DNA of 29,256 bases from JBDHTS01 sp039808845 (GCA_039808845.1 JBDHTS010000025.1:1-29256), one strand, 5' to 3'; positions 1-7,474 are shown, numbered from the stretch's first letter. Notes: generated by a model from the letters alone, not told the origin. Numbers and translations: made by a program.

Positions 1-1083
1 GAGAACGCCTTCACGGGCCGGTCCCACCGCGCGGCAGAGGGCAAAAAGCGCCTGAACGACGCGGTGGAGCTGCAGCGGAAAATCCTGGGCATCCCGGCAG
101 AATACAAGATGGCCATCGTTCCTGCCTCGGACACCGGCGCGATCGAGATGGCGCTGTGGTCTATGCTGGGAGCGCGGGGCGTCGACGTGCTGGCCTGGGA
201 GAATTTCGGCGAGGAATGGCTGAAGGACGTCACCAAGCAGCTGAAGATTTCCGACTGCCGCACCTTCACCGCGCCCTATGGCGAACTGCCCGACCTGAAA
301 CAGGTCGATACCGACCGCGACGTCGTCTTCACCTGGAACGGCACGACCGGCGGCGTGCGCGTGCCGGACGGCGACTGGATCAAGGCCGACCGCAAGGGCC
401 TGACCTTCTGCGACGCCACGTCGGGCGTGTTCGCCTACGACCTGCCCTGGGACAAGCTGGACGTCACCACATGGTCCTGGCAGAAAGTGCTGGGCGGCGA
501 AGCGGCGCACGGCATGATCGTGCTGTCCCCCCGCGCGGTCGAGCGCCTGACCACCTTCAAGCCCGACCGGCCTTTGCCCAAGATCTTCCGCATGACCGGC
601 AACGGGAAGCTGACCGAAGGGATCTTCCAGGGCGAGACGATCAACACCCCTTCGATGCTGGTGGTCGAGGACGCGATGGACGCGCTGCGCTGGGTCGAAA
701 GCGTCGGCGGTCTGGCAGGCGTGAAAAAGCGTATTGGCGCCAATTATAAGGAAATCGAACAATGGGTTGCGAAAACGCCCTGGATCGCTTTCCTGCCGGA
801 TGCCGAGGCCGTGCGCTCCAAAACCTCCGTCTGCCTGAAAATCACCGATCCCGGCTTCCTGGCCATGGACGACAACGGGAAACAGGATTTCATCAAGGCG
901 ATGACGAAGAAACTGGACAAGGAAAAGGCCGGTTACGACATCGCCGGGCACAAGGCCGCGCCCGCGGGCCTGCGCATCTGGTGCGGCGCGACGGTCGAGG
1001 CGTCGGACGTTGCGGCCCTGCTGCCCTGGCTCGACTGGGCCTATGCCGAAACCTGCGCGGAAACGGGCAAGGTCGCGGCCTGA
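1..1083 (+). CDS. serC: Phosphoserine aminotransferase, 5'-truncated by window edge
   Basis: This PLP-dependent cytosolic enzyme makes 3-phosphoserine for serine synthesis; the family can also make 4-phosphohydroxythreonine for DXP-dependent vitamin B6 synthesis. The frame is open from base 1, so the true start lies outside. The GTG at 64 is not the start, because the codons before it still match the family (GRSHR at 16-30). Visible landmarks are SDTGAIEMALW, FTWNGTTGGVRVP, and SWQKVLGGE, whose lysine (codon 484-486) is the expected Schiff-base residue. The sequence resembles the alphaproteobacterial SerC subgroup rather than the E. coli one. In many alphaproteobacteria serA follows serC; here a small lipoprotein gene follows instead. 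Confidence 0.93.
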   Translation, partial: ENAFTGRSHRAAEGKKRLNDAVELQRKILGIPAEYKMAIVPASDTGAIEMALWSMLGARGVDVLAWENFGEEWLKDVTKQLKISDCRTFTAPYGELPDLKQVDTDRDVVFTWNGTTGGVRVPDGDWIKADRKGLTFCDATSGVFAYDLPWDKLDVTTWSWQKVLGGEAAHGMIVLSPRAVERLTTFKPDRPLPKIFRMTGNGKLTEGIFQGETINTPSMLVVEDAMDALRWVESVGGLAGVKKRIGANYKEIEQWVAKTPWIAFLPDAEAVRSKTSVCLKITDPGFLAMDDNGKQDFIKAMTKKLDKEKAGYDIAGHKAAPAGLRIWCGATVEASDVAALLPWLDWAYAETCAETGKVAA

Positions 1084-1182
1084 ATTTTTTTCAGGAACAA
1101 AATACGAAGCGAAGCCATTGGCGGTTCCGAACGATGTCCCGCTCCTCCGGGATGTTTCCGCCACATCATAAGGAATCGATCC

Positions 1183-1458
1183 ATGAATAGAAGTTCTGCC
1201 TGCCTGACCCTGGCGCTGGCCGCGCTGTCGGTCTCCGCCTGCACCATGAACCGTGCGACCGACCTGCCCCCCGGCAAATATGAAAGCTCGACCAAATCCG
1301 TCGATGCCGAAGGCACGGCTCACAAGCAGGAACAAACCACCAATGTCTACTACGATCAGTACGGCAACAAGAAAGCCACGGTCGACACCAAGAAAACCAC
1401 GGATCCCAAAGGCCTCTTCAACAAGAGCACCAGCGAGAGCCATGAAACGGTGCATTGA
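1183..1458 (+). CDS. Small lipoprotein (paralogue of the one at 3096)
   Basis: A 91-residue predicted lipoprotein. It has a basic N-terminus, a hydrophobic stretch and a lipobox ending in Cys20 (VSAC), so it should be lipidated and anchored in a membrane. The mature part is hydrophilic, rich in Thr, Lys and Asp, with no domain I can name. The start is supported by AAGGA at 1170-1174, 8 bases before ATG. The mature region lines up with the lipoprotein at 3096-3356: both have SVDA-GT, a YGN/NGN segment, TVD-K-T-DP-G, then NK and a His-containing tail. A strong terminator follows. The function is unknown. Confidence 0.8.
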   Translation: MNRSSACLTLALAALSVSACTMNRATDLPPGKYESSTKSVDAEGTAHKQEQTTNVYYDQYGNKKATVDTKKTTDPKGLFNKSTSESHETVH

Positions 1459-1474
1459 TCTTTCCGTCTTTTTC

Positions 1475-1500
1475 AAGGCCCGCTTCGGCGGGCCTTTTCC
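1475..1500 (+). terminator. Intrinsic terminator after the lipoprotein gene
   Basis: A perfect 9-bp stem (1475-1483 with 1488-1496) is closed by a TTCG tetraloop and followed by a T-rich run (1495-1503, one CC interruption). It lies 17 bases after the lipoprotein stop and should end that transcript before the flavoprotein gene. Confidence 0.9.
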
Positions 1501-1538
1501 TTTAGCCGCTTGATTTGAAAAACGATCCGCGCAAGTCT

Positions 1539-2795
1539 ATGGACATGGCGGATCGAAATATTATCACGCAATGCTGCATCGCGGGCGGCGGGCCGGCGGG
1601 GATGATGCTGGGCTTTCTGCTGGCGCGCGCCGGGGTGGATGTCGTGGTGCTGGAGAAGCACGCGGATTTCCTGCGCGATTTCAGGGGCGACACAGTGCAT
1701 CCGTCAACTCTGGAAATCATGCACGAGCTGGGATTGCTGCAGGAGTTTCTGCGCCGTCCCCACCGTAAGGTGCGCGAGGTGCGGGGGCGCGTCGGCGACG
1801 TGGAGATGACGCTCGGCGACTTCTCGCGCGTGCCGACCCATGCGAAGTTCCTGACCTTCATGCCGCAATGGGATTTTCTGGATTTTATTGTGCAGGAAGC
1901 GCAGCGCTATCCCGGGTTCCATTTGCTGCGCCATACGACGGTGACGGATCTGATCCGCGAGGGGGACCGCGTGACGGGCGTGATGGCGGAAACGCCGGAG
2001 GGGAGGCTGCGCATCACGGGCGATCTGGTGGTCGCGGCGGACGGGCGGCATTCGACCGTGCGGGAGAGGGCGGGGCTGGCCGTCGAGGATCTCGGCGCGC
2101 CGATCGACGTGCTATGGATGCGCCTGCCGCGTCTGGCGGGCGACCCGGAGGCCGTGGTCGGGAACTTTCGCGCGGGCCGCGTCTTTGTGATGCTGGACCG
2201 CGGCGATTATTGGCAATGCGCGCTGGTCATCGCCAAGGGCGGCATGGCGGCGATGCAGGCGCGGGGACTGGACGCGCTGAAAGAAACTATCGTTTCCATC
2301 ACGCCGTTCCTGAAAGACCGCATCGGCGCGATCCAAGGCTGGGACGATATCAAGCTGCTGACCGTGACGGTCGACCGGCTGCGCCAGTGGTGGAGGCCGG
2401 GCCTGCTGTGCATCGGCGACGCGGCCCATGCAATGTCGCCGCTGGGCGGCGTCGGCATCAATCTCGCGATCCAGGACGCGGTGGCGGCGGCGAATATTTT
2501 GGCGGGCCCTTTACTTAAGGGCGGACCTGTTGCGGATCAATATTTACGGGCCGTGCAGAAACGGCGGATGTTCCCCACCGCGGCGATTCAGAAATTTCAG
2601 ACCCTGCTGCAGGACCGCGTGATCTCACGCCTGATGGAAAGCCGCGCCACGCCCAAGCCGGCTTTGCCGCTTCGCCTGCTCAACCGCTTTCCACCCTTGC
2701 GCGCCATTCCGGCCCGCATCCTCGGCGTCGGCCTTCGTCCCGAGCATGTGCGGACGCCCGCTATTTCTTCAGGATCACATACAGCGCGTGGATGA
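1539..2795 (+). CDS. FAD-dependent monooxygenase, PHBH/UbiH-like
   Basis: A class A flavoprotein hydroxylase-like protein, about 418 residues. The N-terminal dinucleotide-binding motif GGGPAG, the central DG motif (AADGRHS) and the C-terminal GD motif (CIGDAAHAMSPLGG followed by GINLAIQDA) are all present, so both FAD contacts are intact. The substrate cannot be read from sequence; relatives hydroxylate aromatic or quinone-like compounds. The frame stays open back to a TTG at 1515, but ATG 1539 (or 1545) lies just before the Rossmann motif and is more likely; no clear Shine-Dalgarno sequence decides. The 3' end overlaps the convergent YqaE-like gene by 35 bases, and the last dozen residues look unconserved. 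The gene appears monocistronic. Confidence 0.85.
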   Translation: MDMADRNIITQCCIAGGGPAGMMLGFLLARAGVDVVVLEKHADFLRDFRGDTVHPSTLEIMHELGLLQEFLRRPHRKVREVRGRVGDVEMTLGDFSRVPTHAKFLTFMPQWDFLDFIVQEAQRYPGFHLLRHTTVTDLIREGDRVTGVMAETPEGRLRITGDLVVAADGRHSTVRERAGLAVEDLGAPIDVLWMRLPRLAGDPEAVVGNFRAGRVFVMLDRGDYWQCALVIAKGGMAAMQARGLDALKETIVSITPFLKDRIGAIQGWDDIKLLTVTVDRLRQWWRPGLLCIGDAAHAMSPLGGVGINLAIQDAVAAANILAGPLLKGGPVADQYLRAVQKRRMFPTAAIQKFQTLLQDRVISRLMESRATPKPALPLRLLNRFPPLRAIPARILGVGLRPEHVRTPAISSGSHTARG

Positions 2796-2952
2796 CGCCG
2801 GGAATGAAACCCAGCAGGGTCAGCAGGATATTGATCAGCAGATCGCGGCTCATCCCCGTTTCCACCGCAACGCCCAGCGGCGGACAGATGATGGCGAGGA
2901 TGATTTTCAGCAGGTCGCTTCCGGCGCTGTCGGGGGTGTCCATCGTAGCCAT
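2761..2952 (-). CDS. YqaE/Pmp3 family small membrane protein
   Basis: A 63-residue protein with two hydrophobic helices. The first carries the family signature AIICPPLGVAVETG, and the second contains the turn and LLGFIPGVIHALYVI. Pmp3/YqaE (UPF0057) proteins sit in the cytoplasmic membrane and in other organisms are linked to salt stress and membrane potential; the role here is inferred from family only. An upstream in-frame ATG exists at 2964, but GGAG lies 6 bases before the ATG at 2952, so the shorter form is preferred. The gene is convergent with, and overlaps, the flavoprotein gene. Confidence 0.88.
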   Translation of the reverse strand: MATMDTPDSAGSDLLKIILAIICPPLGVAVETGMSRDLLINILLTLLGFIPGVIHALYVILKK

Positions 2953-3095
2953 GACGTTCTCCATAGATGATTCCGTTGCGCGGCCAACAGACGGGCGCCC
3001 TGAAAAGTTCGGAGGAAAATTTTATGCGCGGGCCGGAACCAAAGAGGAAGCGAAGCCGTTTGCAGCCTCGATTGAAAATGAATTGGAGAAAAACG

Positions 3096-3356
3096 ATGAG
3101 AACTATCCTGACTTTCAGCGTCATGGCCTTCACGGCCCTGAGCCTTGCGGCCTGCAAGCCCAGCACCCAGACGGAAACCACCGAGCGTTCGGTCGACGCC
3201 AACGGCACCGTCACCGAAACCACGACGCAAAGCGACCTGTCGACCGACAGCAACGGCAATGTCGAGGGCACGGTCGATTCCAAAACGACCGTCGATCCCG
3301 AAGGCGCGATGAACAAGGAAACCGTCGACGAAACCCATCAGGAAGTGAAGCACTGA
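3096..3356 (+). CDS. Small lipoprotein (paralogue of the one at 1183)
   Basis: An 86-residue predicted lipoprotein with a signal peptide ending in lipobox LAAC (Cys20). The start is ATG 3096, with GGAG at 3085-3088 seven bases upstream; the frame is open much further back but carries no signal peptide there. The mature region is acidic and Thr-rich and repeats short SVDANGT / STDSNGN / TVDPEGA units, like imperfect tandem modules. It aligns with the lipoprotein at 1183-1458, which suggests a duplication that now brackets the flavoprotein and YqaE genes. No enzymatic motif is visible. Confidence 0.82.
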   Translation: MRTILTFSVMAFTALSLAACKPSTQTETTERSVDANGTVTETTTQSDLSTDSNGNVEGTVDSKTTVDPEGAMNKETVDETHQEVKH

Positions 3357-3372
3357 GCCGGCTTCCCCTGAT

Positions 3373-3406
3373 AAAAAGCCTGCGCACCCCCGGCGCGGGC
3401 TTTTTT
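3373..3406. terminator. Bidirectional intrinsic terminator
   Basis: A stem 3378-3385 with 3393-3400 (one G-T wobble) and a 7-base loop is flanked by five A on the left and six T on the right. It can therefore end both the lipoprotein transcript (+) and the convergent channel gene (-), whose stop codon overlaps the last T. Confidence 0.85.
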
Positions 3407-3987
3407 CAGCGCCCGGCCACCGGATGGTTTTCGATCCGGCGGTCGGGCACGATCCATAGCGCGGCGACGGCGGCGTAAAAGAGGATCGCCAGCCACGGAT
3501 TGATGAAGGCGGAGCCGATGCCCGCGACGTAGAGCGCGAGCGAGATCTTGCCCTTGACGTCCCGCCCGATGGCGTCGCGCAGTTCGTCATTCTCCCCCTT
3601 ATGCATCAGCAGGACGGCGACCAGGATGGAATAGCCCCCGGCGGCCAGCAGGAGAACCACGCCGTACAGCGCGACGGGCCACATGGCAAAATGATTTTCG
3701 CCCATCCAGCCGGTGATGAAGGGAAACAGCGACAGCCAGAACAGCATGTGCAGATTGGCCCACAGGACGGGACCGCTGACATGATGCACGGCATGGAACA
3801 GATGGTGATGGTTGCTCCAGTAAATACCGACATAGATAAAGCTGAGCGCGTAGCTGAGGAAGACAGGCCACAGGCCGCGCAGGGCTTCCAGCTCCACCCC
3901 GTGCGGCACCTTCATTTCCAGCACCATGATGGTGATGATGATGGCGATCACGCCGTCGCTGAACGCTTCAAGCCGATTCTTGGTCAT
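3406..3987 (-). CDS. TMEM175/DUF1211 family membrane protein
   Basis: A 193-residue integral membrane protein with about six hydrophobic segments. The N-terminal signature RLEAFSDGVIAI is the diagnostic (R)xxxFSDG motif of the TMEM175 family; bacterial members have been shown to be potassium channels. A longer frame starts at 4008, but GGAG lies 9 bases before the ATG at 3987, and the family normally begins a few residues before the signature, so the shorter start is chosen. Only 24 bases separate the start from a long palindromic element (4012-4154), so any promoter must lie in or beyond that element. Channel activity is inferred from family. Confidence 0.85.
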   Translation of the reverse strand: MTKNRLEAFSDGVIAIIITIMVLEMKVPHGVELEALRGLWPVFLSYALSFIYVGIYWSNHHHLFHAVHHVSGPVLWANLHMLFWLSLFPFITGWMGENHFAMWPVALYGVVLLLAAGGYSILVAVLLMHKGENDELRDAIGRDVKGKISLALYVAGIGSAFINPWLAILFYAAVAALWIVPDRRIENHPVAGR

Positions 3988-4011
3988 CTGTTTTTTCTCC
4001 AGTTTCATTTA

Positions 4012-4154
4012 AACACCAGAGCCAGACAGAGATAAACAGGGATCAATCAAAAAACTTCGTGTTCTTCCTCTTCTTCTTTTTCTTCGTGGAAAAAGAAGAA
4101 GAGGAAGAACACGAGGAAAGAGAACTCTGTTTATCTCTGTCTGGCTCTGGTGTT
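4012..4154. repeat. Two-tier perfect palindrome (nested hairpin)
   Basis: The outer arms 4012-4039 and 4127-4154 are 28 bases long and exactly complementary. Inside them, 4058-4082 and 4089-4113 form a second exact 25-bp stem with a 6-base loop, made mainly of CTT/GAA triplets. Between the two tiers are short unpaired segments of unequal length. The whole can fold into a very stable hairpin or cruciform. It fills the gap between the channel gene and the next gene. The CTTCGTG motif also occurs in the repeats at 27.6 and 28.9 kb. Confidence 0.9.
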
Positions 4155-4216
4155 CATAATTTTGACAGCGACTTTGGTAAAGCAACCTGTTAAAAAAACC
4201 TTTTAAGGAAACCCGC

Positions 4217-4450
4217 ATGATCGCATTGACTGTCGCCGAGGCTATGGAAGCCATTTATCAGTCGCTCGCCAGCGACAACGAGGATATCGACCTGCATATC
4301 GGCGCCCTGAAACAGGCGCTGGCCGCCGAGGGGAAAAAGGAAGCGGTGTTCGAGCGCGCCCGCCTGGCCCAGAACAATCGCGAGGGGCGCAAGACCATGC
4401 AGTCCTATTTCAGGAAGCGCGGCGTGACGGTGGCATTCGACGGCGCCTAG
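4217..4450 (+). CDS. Small hypothetical protein
   Basis: A 77-residue soluble protein, mostly helical by composition, with acidic N-terminal and basic C-terminal halves and no transmembrane segment. AAGGA at 4205-4209 lies 7 bases before ATG 4217, supporting translation. I recognise no family. It sits between two palindromic elements and has GC-rich coding like the chromosome core, so it is probably native rather than carried by the repeats. Confidence 0.65.
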   Translation: MIALTVAEAMEAIYQSLASDNEDIDLHIGALKQALAAEGKKEAVFERARLAQNNREGRKTMQSYFRKRGVTVAFDGA

Positions 4451-4457
4451 ATCTAGA

Positions 4458-4566
4458 TAGAGCCTCCTGCGGTTGTCACGAGTCATTTTCAAAAACGCGT
4501 CATCCCCGCTCTCCGCTGCGCTCCGGCGGGGATGACAGTATAGGGATCATGCCTCAGAAGGCTCTA
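4458..4566. repeat. Palindromic element, family II copy
   Basis: Imperfect terminal inverted repeats TAGAGCCTCCTG (4458-4469) and its counterpart (4555-4566) enclose an exact 11-bp inverted repeat GTCATCCCCGC (4499-4509 with 4526-4536). The same architecture, with similar ends and the same GTCATCCCCG core, occurs at 27975-28176. The right end supplies the TAG stop of the reverse-strand gene at 4564. Confidence 0.75.
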
Positions 4567-5049
4567 GTTACCGACCGCTGAAAGCAGCGTCACCGCGTCG
4601 ATCACTTTTTTGGTCGCCTCGCCGATCAGCAGAATGTCCTTGTCCACGCGAACATATTCATATCCGGCGGGCACGGGGGCGAGTTCACCCAGCAGCTCGC
4701 GCGGCACGGGATAATAGACGACATCCGGCGGCAGGCGCTCGCCGACCCGGTATCTCTTTTTCGCCTGACCGGGCGGCAGACAGCCATTGTGTTTTTTAGC
4801 GAGGCCGGGCGGGCAATTGCGCGCGTAATCCCGCGCCACATAGCGTTCAATCAGGACGCGGTCGCGCGGATCGATCACGATCACCTCCACACGGCCGCCG
4901 TGGCGGCCATCCTCGCCCTGACCATCGTCGTCGTGATGCCTTTCCCAGCGATGACCGTCCTTGCCATGGCCTTTATCGGCCTGGGCCGGAAGGGAAAAGG
5001 CGGTACAGGCCATCACGGCAAGGGGAATCAGGGCCATATGCTTTTTCAT
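4564..5049 (-). CDS. Exported CigR/RcnB-like protein
   Basis: A 161-residue periplasmic-type protein. A signal peptide (about residues 1-24, ending AQA) is followed by a His/Asp/Gly-rich low-complexity stretch, then the conserved block NCPPGLAKKHNGCLPPGQAKK, YRVGERLPPDVVYYPVP and a C-terminal segment DILLIGEATKKVIDAV. This is the pattern of the CigR / RcnB-like family; RcnB proteins take part in nickel and cobalt homeostasis, and CigR is an anti-virulence factor in Salmonella. The His-rich stretch could bind metal, which is inference. AGGAG lies 5 bases before the ATG at 5049. The stop codon lies inside the end of a repeat element, so the last residues may differ from relatives. Confidence 0.75.
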   Translation of the reverse strand: MKKHMALIPLAVMACTAFSLPAQADKGHGKDGHRWERHHDDDGQGEDGRHGGRVEVIVIDPRDRVLIERYVARDYARNCPPGLAKKHNGCLPPGQAKKRYRVGERLPPDVVYYPVPRELLGELAPVPAGYEYVRVDKDILLIGEATKKVIDAVTLLSAVGN

Positions 5050-5124
5050 GAACGCTCCTTTATCTATTATCTATGTCCATTTCACTCTAACGCTTAACGA
5101 AGCGGTAAGGTTGCCTGTTTTTTT

Positions 5125-5355
5125 AACCCCGATACAATAATGGATAACAGAAACCATAAACCCTTGCCTTAACCTTATTTTACCGCAGAGGCGCAGGGAA
5201 CGCAGAGTTACATCCAAGAATGAGGCGACCGGACAGAAAGCTTTGAGATTCCGCCATATCCGCCTGATATCCGCCTCTGCGCTCTCTGCGTCTCTGCGGT
5301 AAAAATCACTCCGCGGAACAAAGGCTTGTTTTCATGCCTATCCATTAACGGGGTT
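5125..5355. repeat. Palindromic element, family I copy (gap 5050-5437)
   Basis: Ends: AACCCCGATACAATAATGG at 5125-5143 and its inverse, TATCCATTAACGGGGTT, at 5339-5355. Inside, 30-base arms 5178-5207 and 5275-5304 (ACCGCAGAGACGCAGAG type, about 27 of 30 matching) form a second stem around a 67-base unique core. The segment TTTTTACCGCAGAGACGCAGAG and the adjoining AAAACAAGCCTTTGTT recur in inverted order in the element at 27786-28259. It fills most of the 388-base gap between 5050 and 5437, where I see no gene. Confidence 0.8.
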
Positions 5356-5437
5356 ATTTTATAACGTGGCGGCGCTCTGAACTTTCCGCCGCTGCGCTTC
5401 GTTGGTATGATCAGACAATAAGAATGGAGATATACGG

Positions 5438-5671
5438 ATGATCAGCAAAACCATCATGCGCCCGGTTCTGGCCGGGCTGTGCGTCGTGACCCTGGTCGGG
5501 TGTTCCAATTTGTCGCGGACGCAACAGCGCGTGCTGTCCGGCGGCGCGATCGGCGCGGGCGTGGGCACGGCGACGACTCTGGTGACAGGGGGCTGCGTCT
5601 CCTGCGGCGCGGCGGTCGGCGGCGTGGCGGGCGCCGCGGGCGGTTACATCTACGACCGCGTGGAGCGTTAA
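5438..5671 (+). CDS. Glycine-zipper lipoprotein
   Basis: A 77-residue small lipoprotein. A signal peptide ends in lipobox LVGC (Cys22); the mature part is a glycine-zipper (GGAIGAGVGTATTLVTGG, then GAAVGGVAGAAGGYIYD) of the kind found in small outer-membrane lipoproteins. Two further cysteines (CVSC) lie mid-protein. GGAG at 5426-5429 is 8 bases before ATG. The next gene starts 3 bases after the stop, suggesting translational coupling. The exact role is unknown. Confidence 0.8.
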   Translation: MISKTIMRPVLAGLCVVTLVGCSNLSRTQQRVLSGGAIGAGVGTATTLVTGGCVSCGAAVGGVAGAAGGYIYDRVER

Positions 5672-5674
5672 GCC

Positions 5675-6034
5675 GTGACCTATGTCGACGGCTTCGTGGT
5701 GCCTGTCCCGGAAGACAAGATCGAGGCGTATCGCGCCATGGCCGCCAGGGCAGGCGCGATCTGGATGGAGCACGGCGCGCTGGCCTACAAGGAATGCGTG
5801 ACGGAGGACAAGACGGAGCACGAATTCTGTTCCAGCTTCCCCAAGGCGTTCAGCCCGAAACCGGGCGAGACGATCATCTTCGCCTATATCGCCTATAAAT
5901 CACGCGCCCACCGGGACGAGGTGAATGCGAAGGTGATGGCCGACCCGCGCATGAATTGCGGCCAAGCGGAGGGCATGCCCTTCGACTGCAAACGCATGGC
6001 CTATGGCGGGTTCAAGGCGATCGTGGATCTGTAA
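5675..6034 (+). CDS. DUF1428 family protein (YbaA-like)
   Basis: A 119-residue cytosolic protein matching the DUF1428 pattern: YVDGFVVPVP at the N-terminus, an AGAIWMEHGALAYKEC segment, then a FAYIAYKSRAHRDEVNAKVMADPR block typical of dimeric ferredoxin-like-fold proteins. The start is GTG 5675, 3 bases after the preceding lipoprotein stop, so translation is probably coupled. The biochemical function of the family is not established. A candidate two-way terminator lies about 77 bases downstream. Confidence 0.85.
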   Translation: MTYVDGFVVPVPEDKIEAYRAMAARAGAIWMEHGALAYKECVTEDKTEHEFCSSFPKAFSPKPGETIIFAYIAYKSRAHRDEVNAKVMADPRMNCGQAEGMPFDCKRMAYGGFKAIVDL

Positions 6035-6110
6035 GAGCAGTTCGTACGCGCCCGCCGTACGCGGGTTTCAATAGTTCGTTTGCGCGTTTTTTTGATTTTA
6101 CCCCCTTAAA

Positions 6111-6151
6111 AACACGCGGGCGGATGCAGATGCATCGCGCCCGTATGTGTT
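6111..6151. terminator. Candidate bidirectional terminator
   Basis: A hairpin runs from AACAC at 6111 to GTGTT at 6151 through a GC-rich stem, inner stem GATGC/GCATC and an AGAT loop, with a one-base bulge. A-rich bases precede it and T-rich bases follow. It lies between convergent genes ending at 6034 (+) and 6220 (-). Confidence 0.45.
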
Positions 6152-6219
6152 CTTATTATAGCACAATCGCGGCCCCGGAGGGCGGAAATTGTGCCGGCGG
6201 TTACGGGCGTATTGCCCCT

Positions 6220-6600
6220 TCAGGCCGCTTTTTTGCCGGTCTGCTGCGCGGCGTCCTTCATCTCCTGCGGGATTTTGGCTGTGTCGTAGAACATCTCTTC
6301 GGAACGGACCTTGCCGTTTTCCATTTTGACGACGCTGCACATCCGCATGGGCGCGCCGCCCGGCATGGTGGCGGTGAAGGTCGACGCGACCCGGTCGCCG
6401 TCGGCGATGACGGTCACATCCTCCATCTTGCCGTCGCCGGGGCAGTTCTGCATCATCGCGATCAGCTCCTCCGGCCCGTTCAGCTGCATCATCGGGTCCT
6501 TCAGCGTGTATTGCGGATGCACCAGTCTGCGCACCGTGTCGAAATCCTTGTTCATGCAGGCGTCCATCAACTCTCTGACCACTTGCGCGTTGTCGGGCAT
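6220..6600 (-). CDS. SnoaL-like (NTF2-fold) protein
   Basis: A 126-residue protein with the small alpha/beta pattern of SnoaL-like/NTF2 proteins: MPDNAQVVRELMDACMNKDF, HPQYTLKDP, GPEELIAMM, then MENGKVRSEEMFYD. Such proteins are isomerases, hydrolases or binding subunits, so no specific reaction can be assigned. The frame is open to 6741, but AAGGAG about 7 bases before the ATG at 6600 and the normal family length favour the shorter start. It stands alone, divergent from the BON-LysM gene. Confidence 0.75.
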   Translation of the reverse strand: MPDNAQVVRELMDACMNKDFDTVRRLVHPQYTLKDPMMQLNGPEELIAMMQNCPGDGKMEDVTVIADGDRVASTFTATMPGGAPMRMCSVVKMENGKVRSEEMFYDTAKIPQEMKDAAQQTGKKAA

Positions 6601-6795
6601 GGCTGTTCTCCTTTGCCGTTCATTAAAGATACAGAAGGTCAACAGACCGGGAACGGATGGGTTCCGCCGTCCGGAAAAATATTTCGCCCGGTTCCTTGGG
6701 CATTCCCCCTGGATGGCGCGATTCAGGCTGGAACCGCTCAAGGATCCTTCTGTTGGAAGGGACGGTCATCATCTTTTTCTAAAGGAGCGTAAAAC

Positions 6796-7416
6796 ATGGG
6801 CCTGTTTCATTTCATCAAGAACGCCGGAGAGCAGTTCAGCGACTTCATCACCGGGGACGGCCGCGACGAGGACGCGATCCGCAACCGCATCGAACAGCTG
6901 GGCCTGAAGATCGAGAGCCTGAACGTCGACGTGCATGGCGACAAGGCGGTTCTGACCGGCGTGGCCGCGTCGCGCGACGTGTTCGAAAAAGCGATCCTGG
7001 CCGCCGGCAACATCAAGGGCATCGCCGAGGTCGAATCGAAAATGACGGTTGCGGAACAGAAACCGGCGCAGCCCGCAAAACAACAGCCTGCGAATACGCA
7101 GGAAAAGCCGCAAGTCCAGGCGCAGCAAACTTCGCCCGCCGCGACAGCGCCTCAGAGTGCCGCGACGGCCACGCCGTCCGCGCAGGCGAACCAGAGCGCC
7201 GCGCCCGCCGCGCAGGCCGAACCGGAGCCTGTGTTCTATGTGGTGAAATCCGGCGACACGCTGTCGAAGATCGCCAAAAAATTCTACGGCAACGCCAACG
7301 CCTACAACAAAATCTTCGAGGCCAACCGCCCGATGCTGAAAAGCCCGGACGCGATCTATCCCGACCAGACCCTGCGCATTCCGGACGCGGAGAACAAGCA
7401 GAGCGTGGCCGCATAA
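6796..7416 (+). CDS. BON-LysM protein, Kbp (YgaU)-like
   Basis: A 206-residue protein with the architecture of E. coli Kbp (YgaU, 149 residues), a potassium-binding protein: an N-terminal BON domain (about residues 25-85) and a C-terminal LysM domain (about 148-200; YVVKSGDTLSKIAKKFYG to YPDQTLRIP). Between them is an Ala/Gln/Pro-rich linker of about 60 residues, longer than in Kbp, which explains the extra length. There is no signal peptide, as in Kbp. AAAGGAG at 6781-6787 lies 8 bases before ATG. A strong terminator follows. A TMEM175-type channel gene lies about 3 kb away; any joint potassium role is inference. Confidence 0.85.
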   Translation: MGLFHFIKNAGEQFSDFITGDGRDEDAIRNRIEQLGLKIESLNVDVHGDKAVLTGVAASRDVFEKAILAAGNIKGIAEVESKMTVAEQKPAQPAKQQPANTQEKPQVQAQQTSPAATAPQSAATATPSAQANQSAAPAAQAEPEPVFYVVKSGDTLSKIAKKFYGNANAYNKIFEANRPMLKSPDAIYPDQTLRIPDAENKQSVAA

Positions 7417-7440
7417 CCCGTCAGTAAATCTCGTTTATGA

Positions 7441-7470
7441 GAGCCGCGCCTTTCCGCGCGGCTCTTTTTT
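7441..7470 (+). terminator. Intrinsic terminator after the BON-LysM gene
   Basis: A perfect 9-bp stem GAGCCGCGC (7441-7449) with 7456-7464, a 6-base loop and six T (7465-7470). It also lies just past the stop of the convergent yaiI pseudogene. Confidence 0.92.
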
Positions 7471-7474
7471 CATG

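Noticed and set aside
5178..5304. Repeated GCAGAG units taken as a possible CRISPR array
   Set aside because: Units are short, face each other as inverted arms, and have no regular spacers.
6601..6741. N-terminal extension of the SnoaL-like protein
   Set aside because: The extension is unconserved and lies upstream of a good ribosome-binding site placed for ATG 6600.
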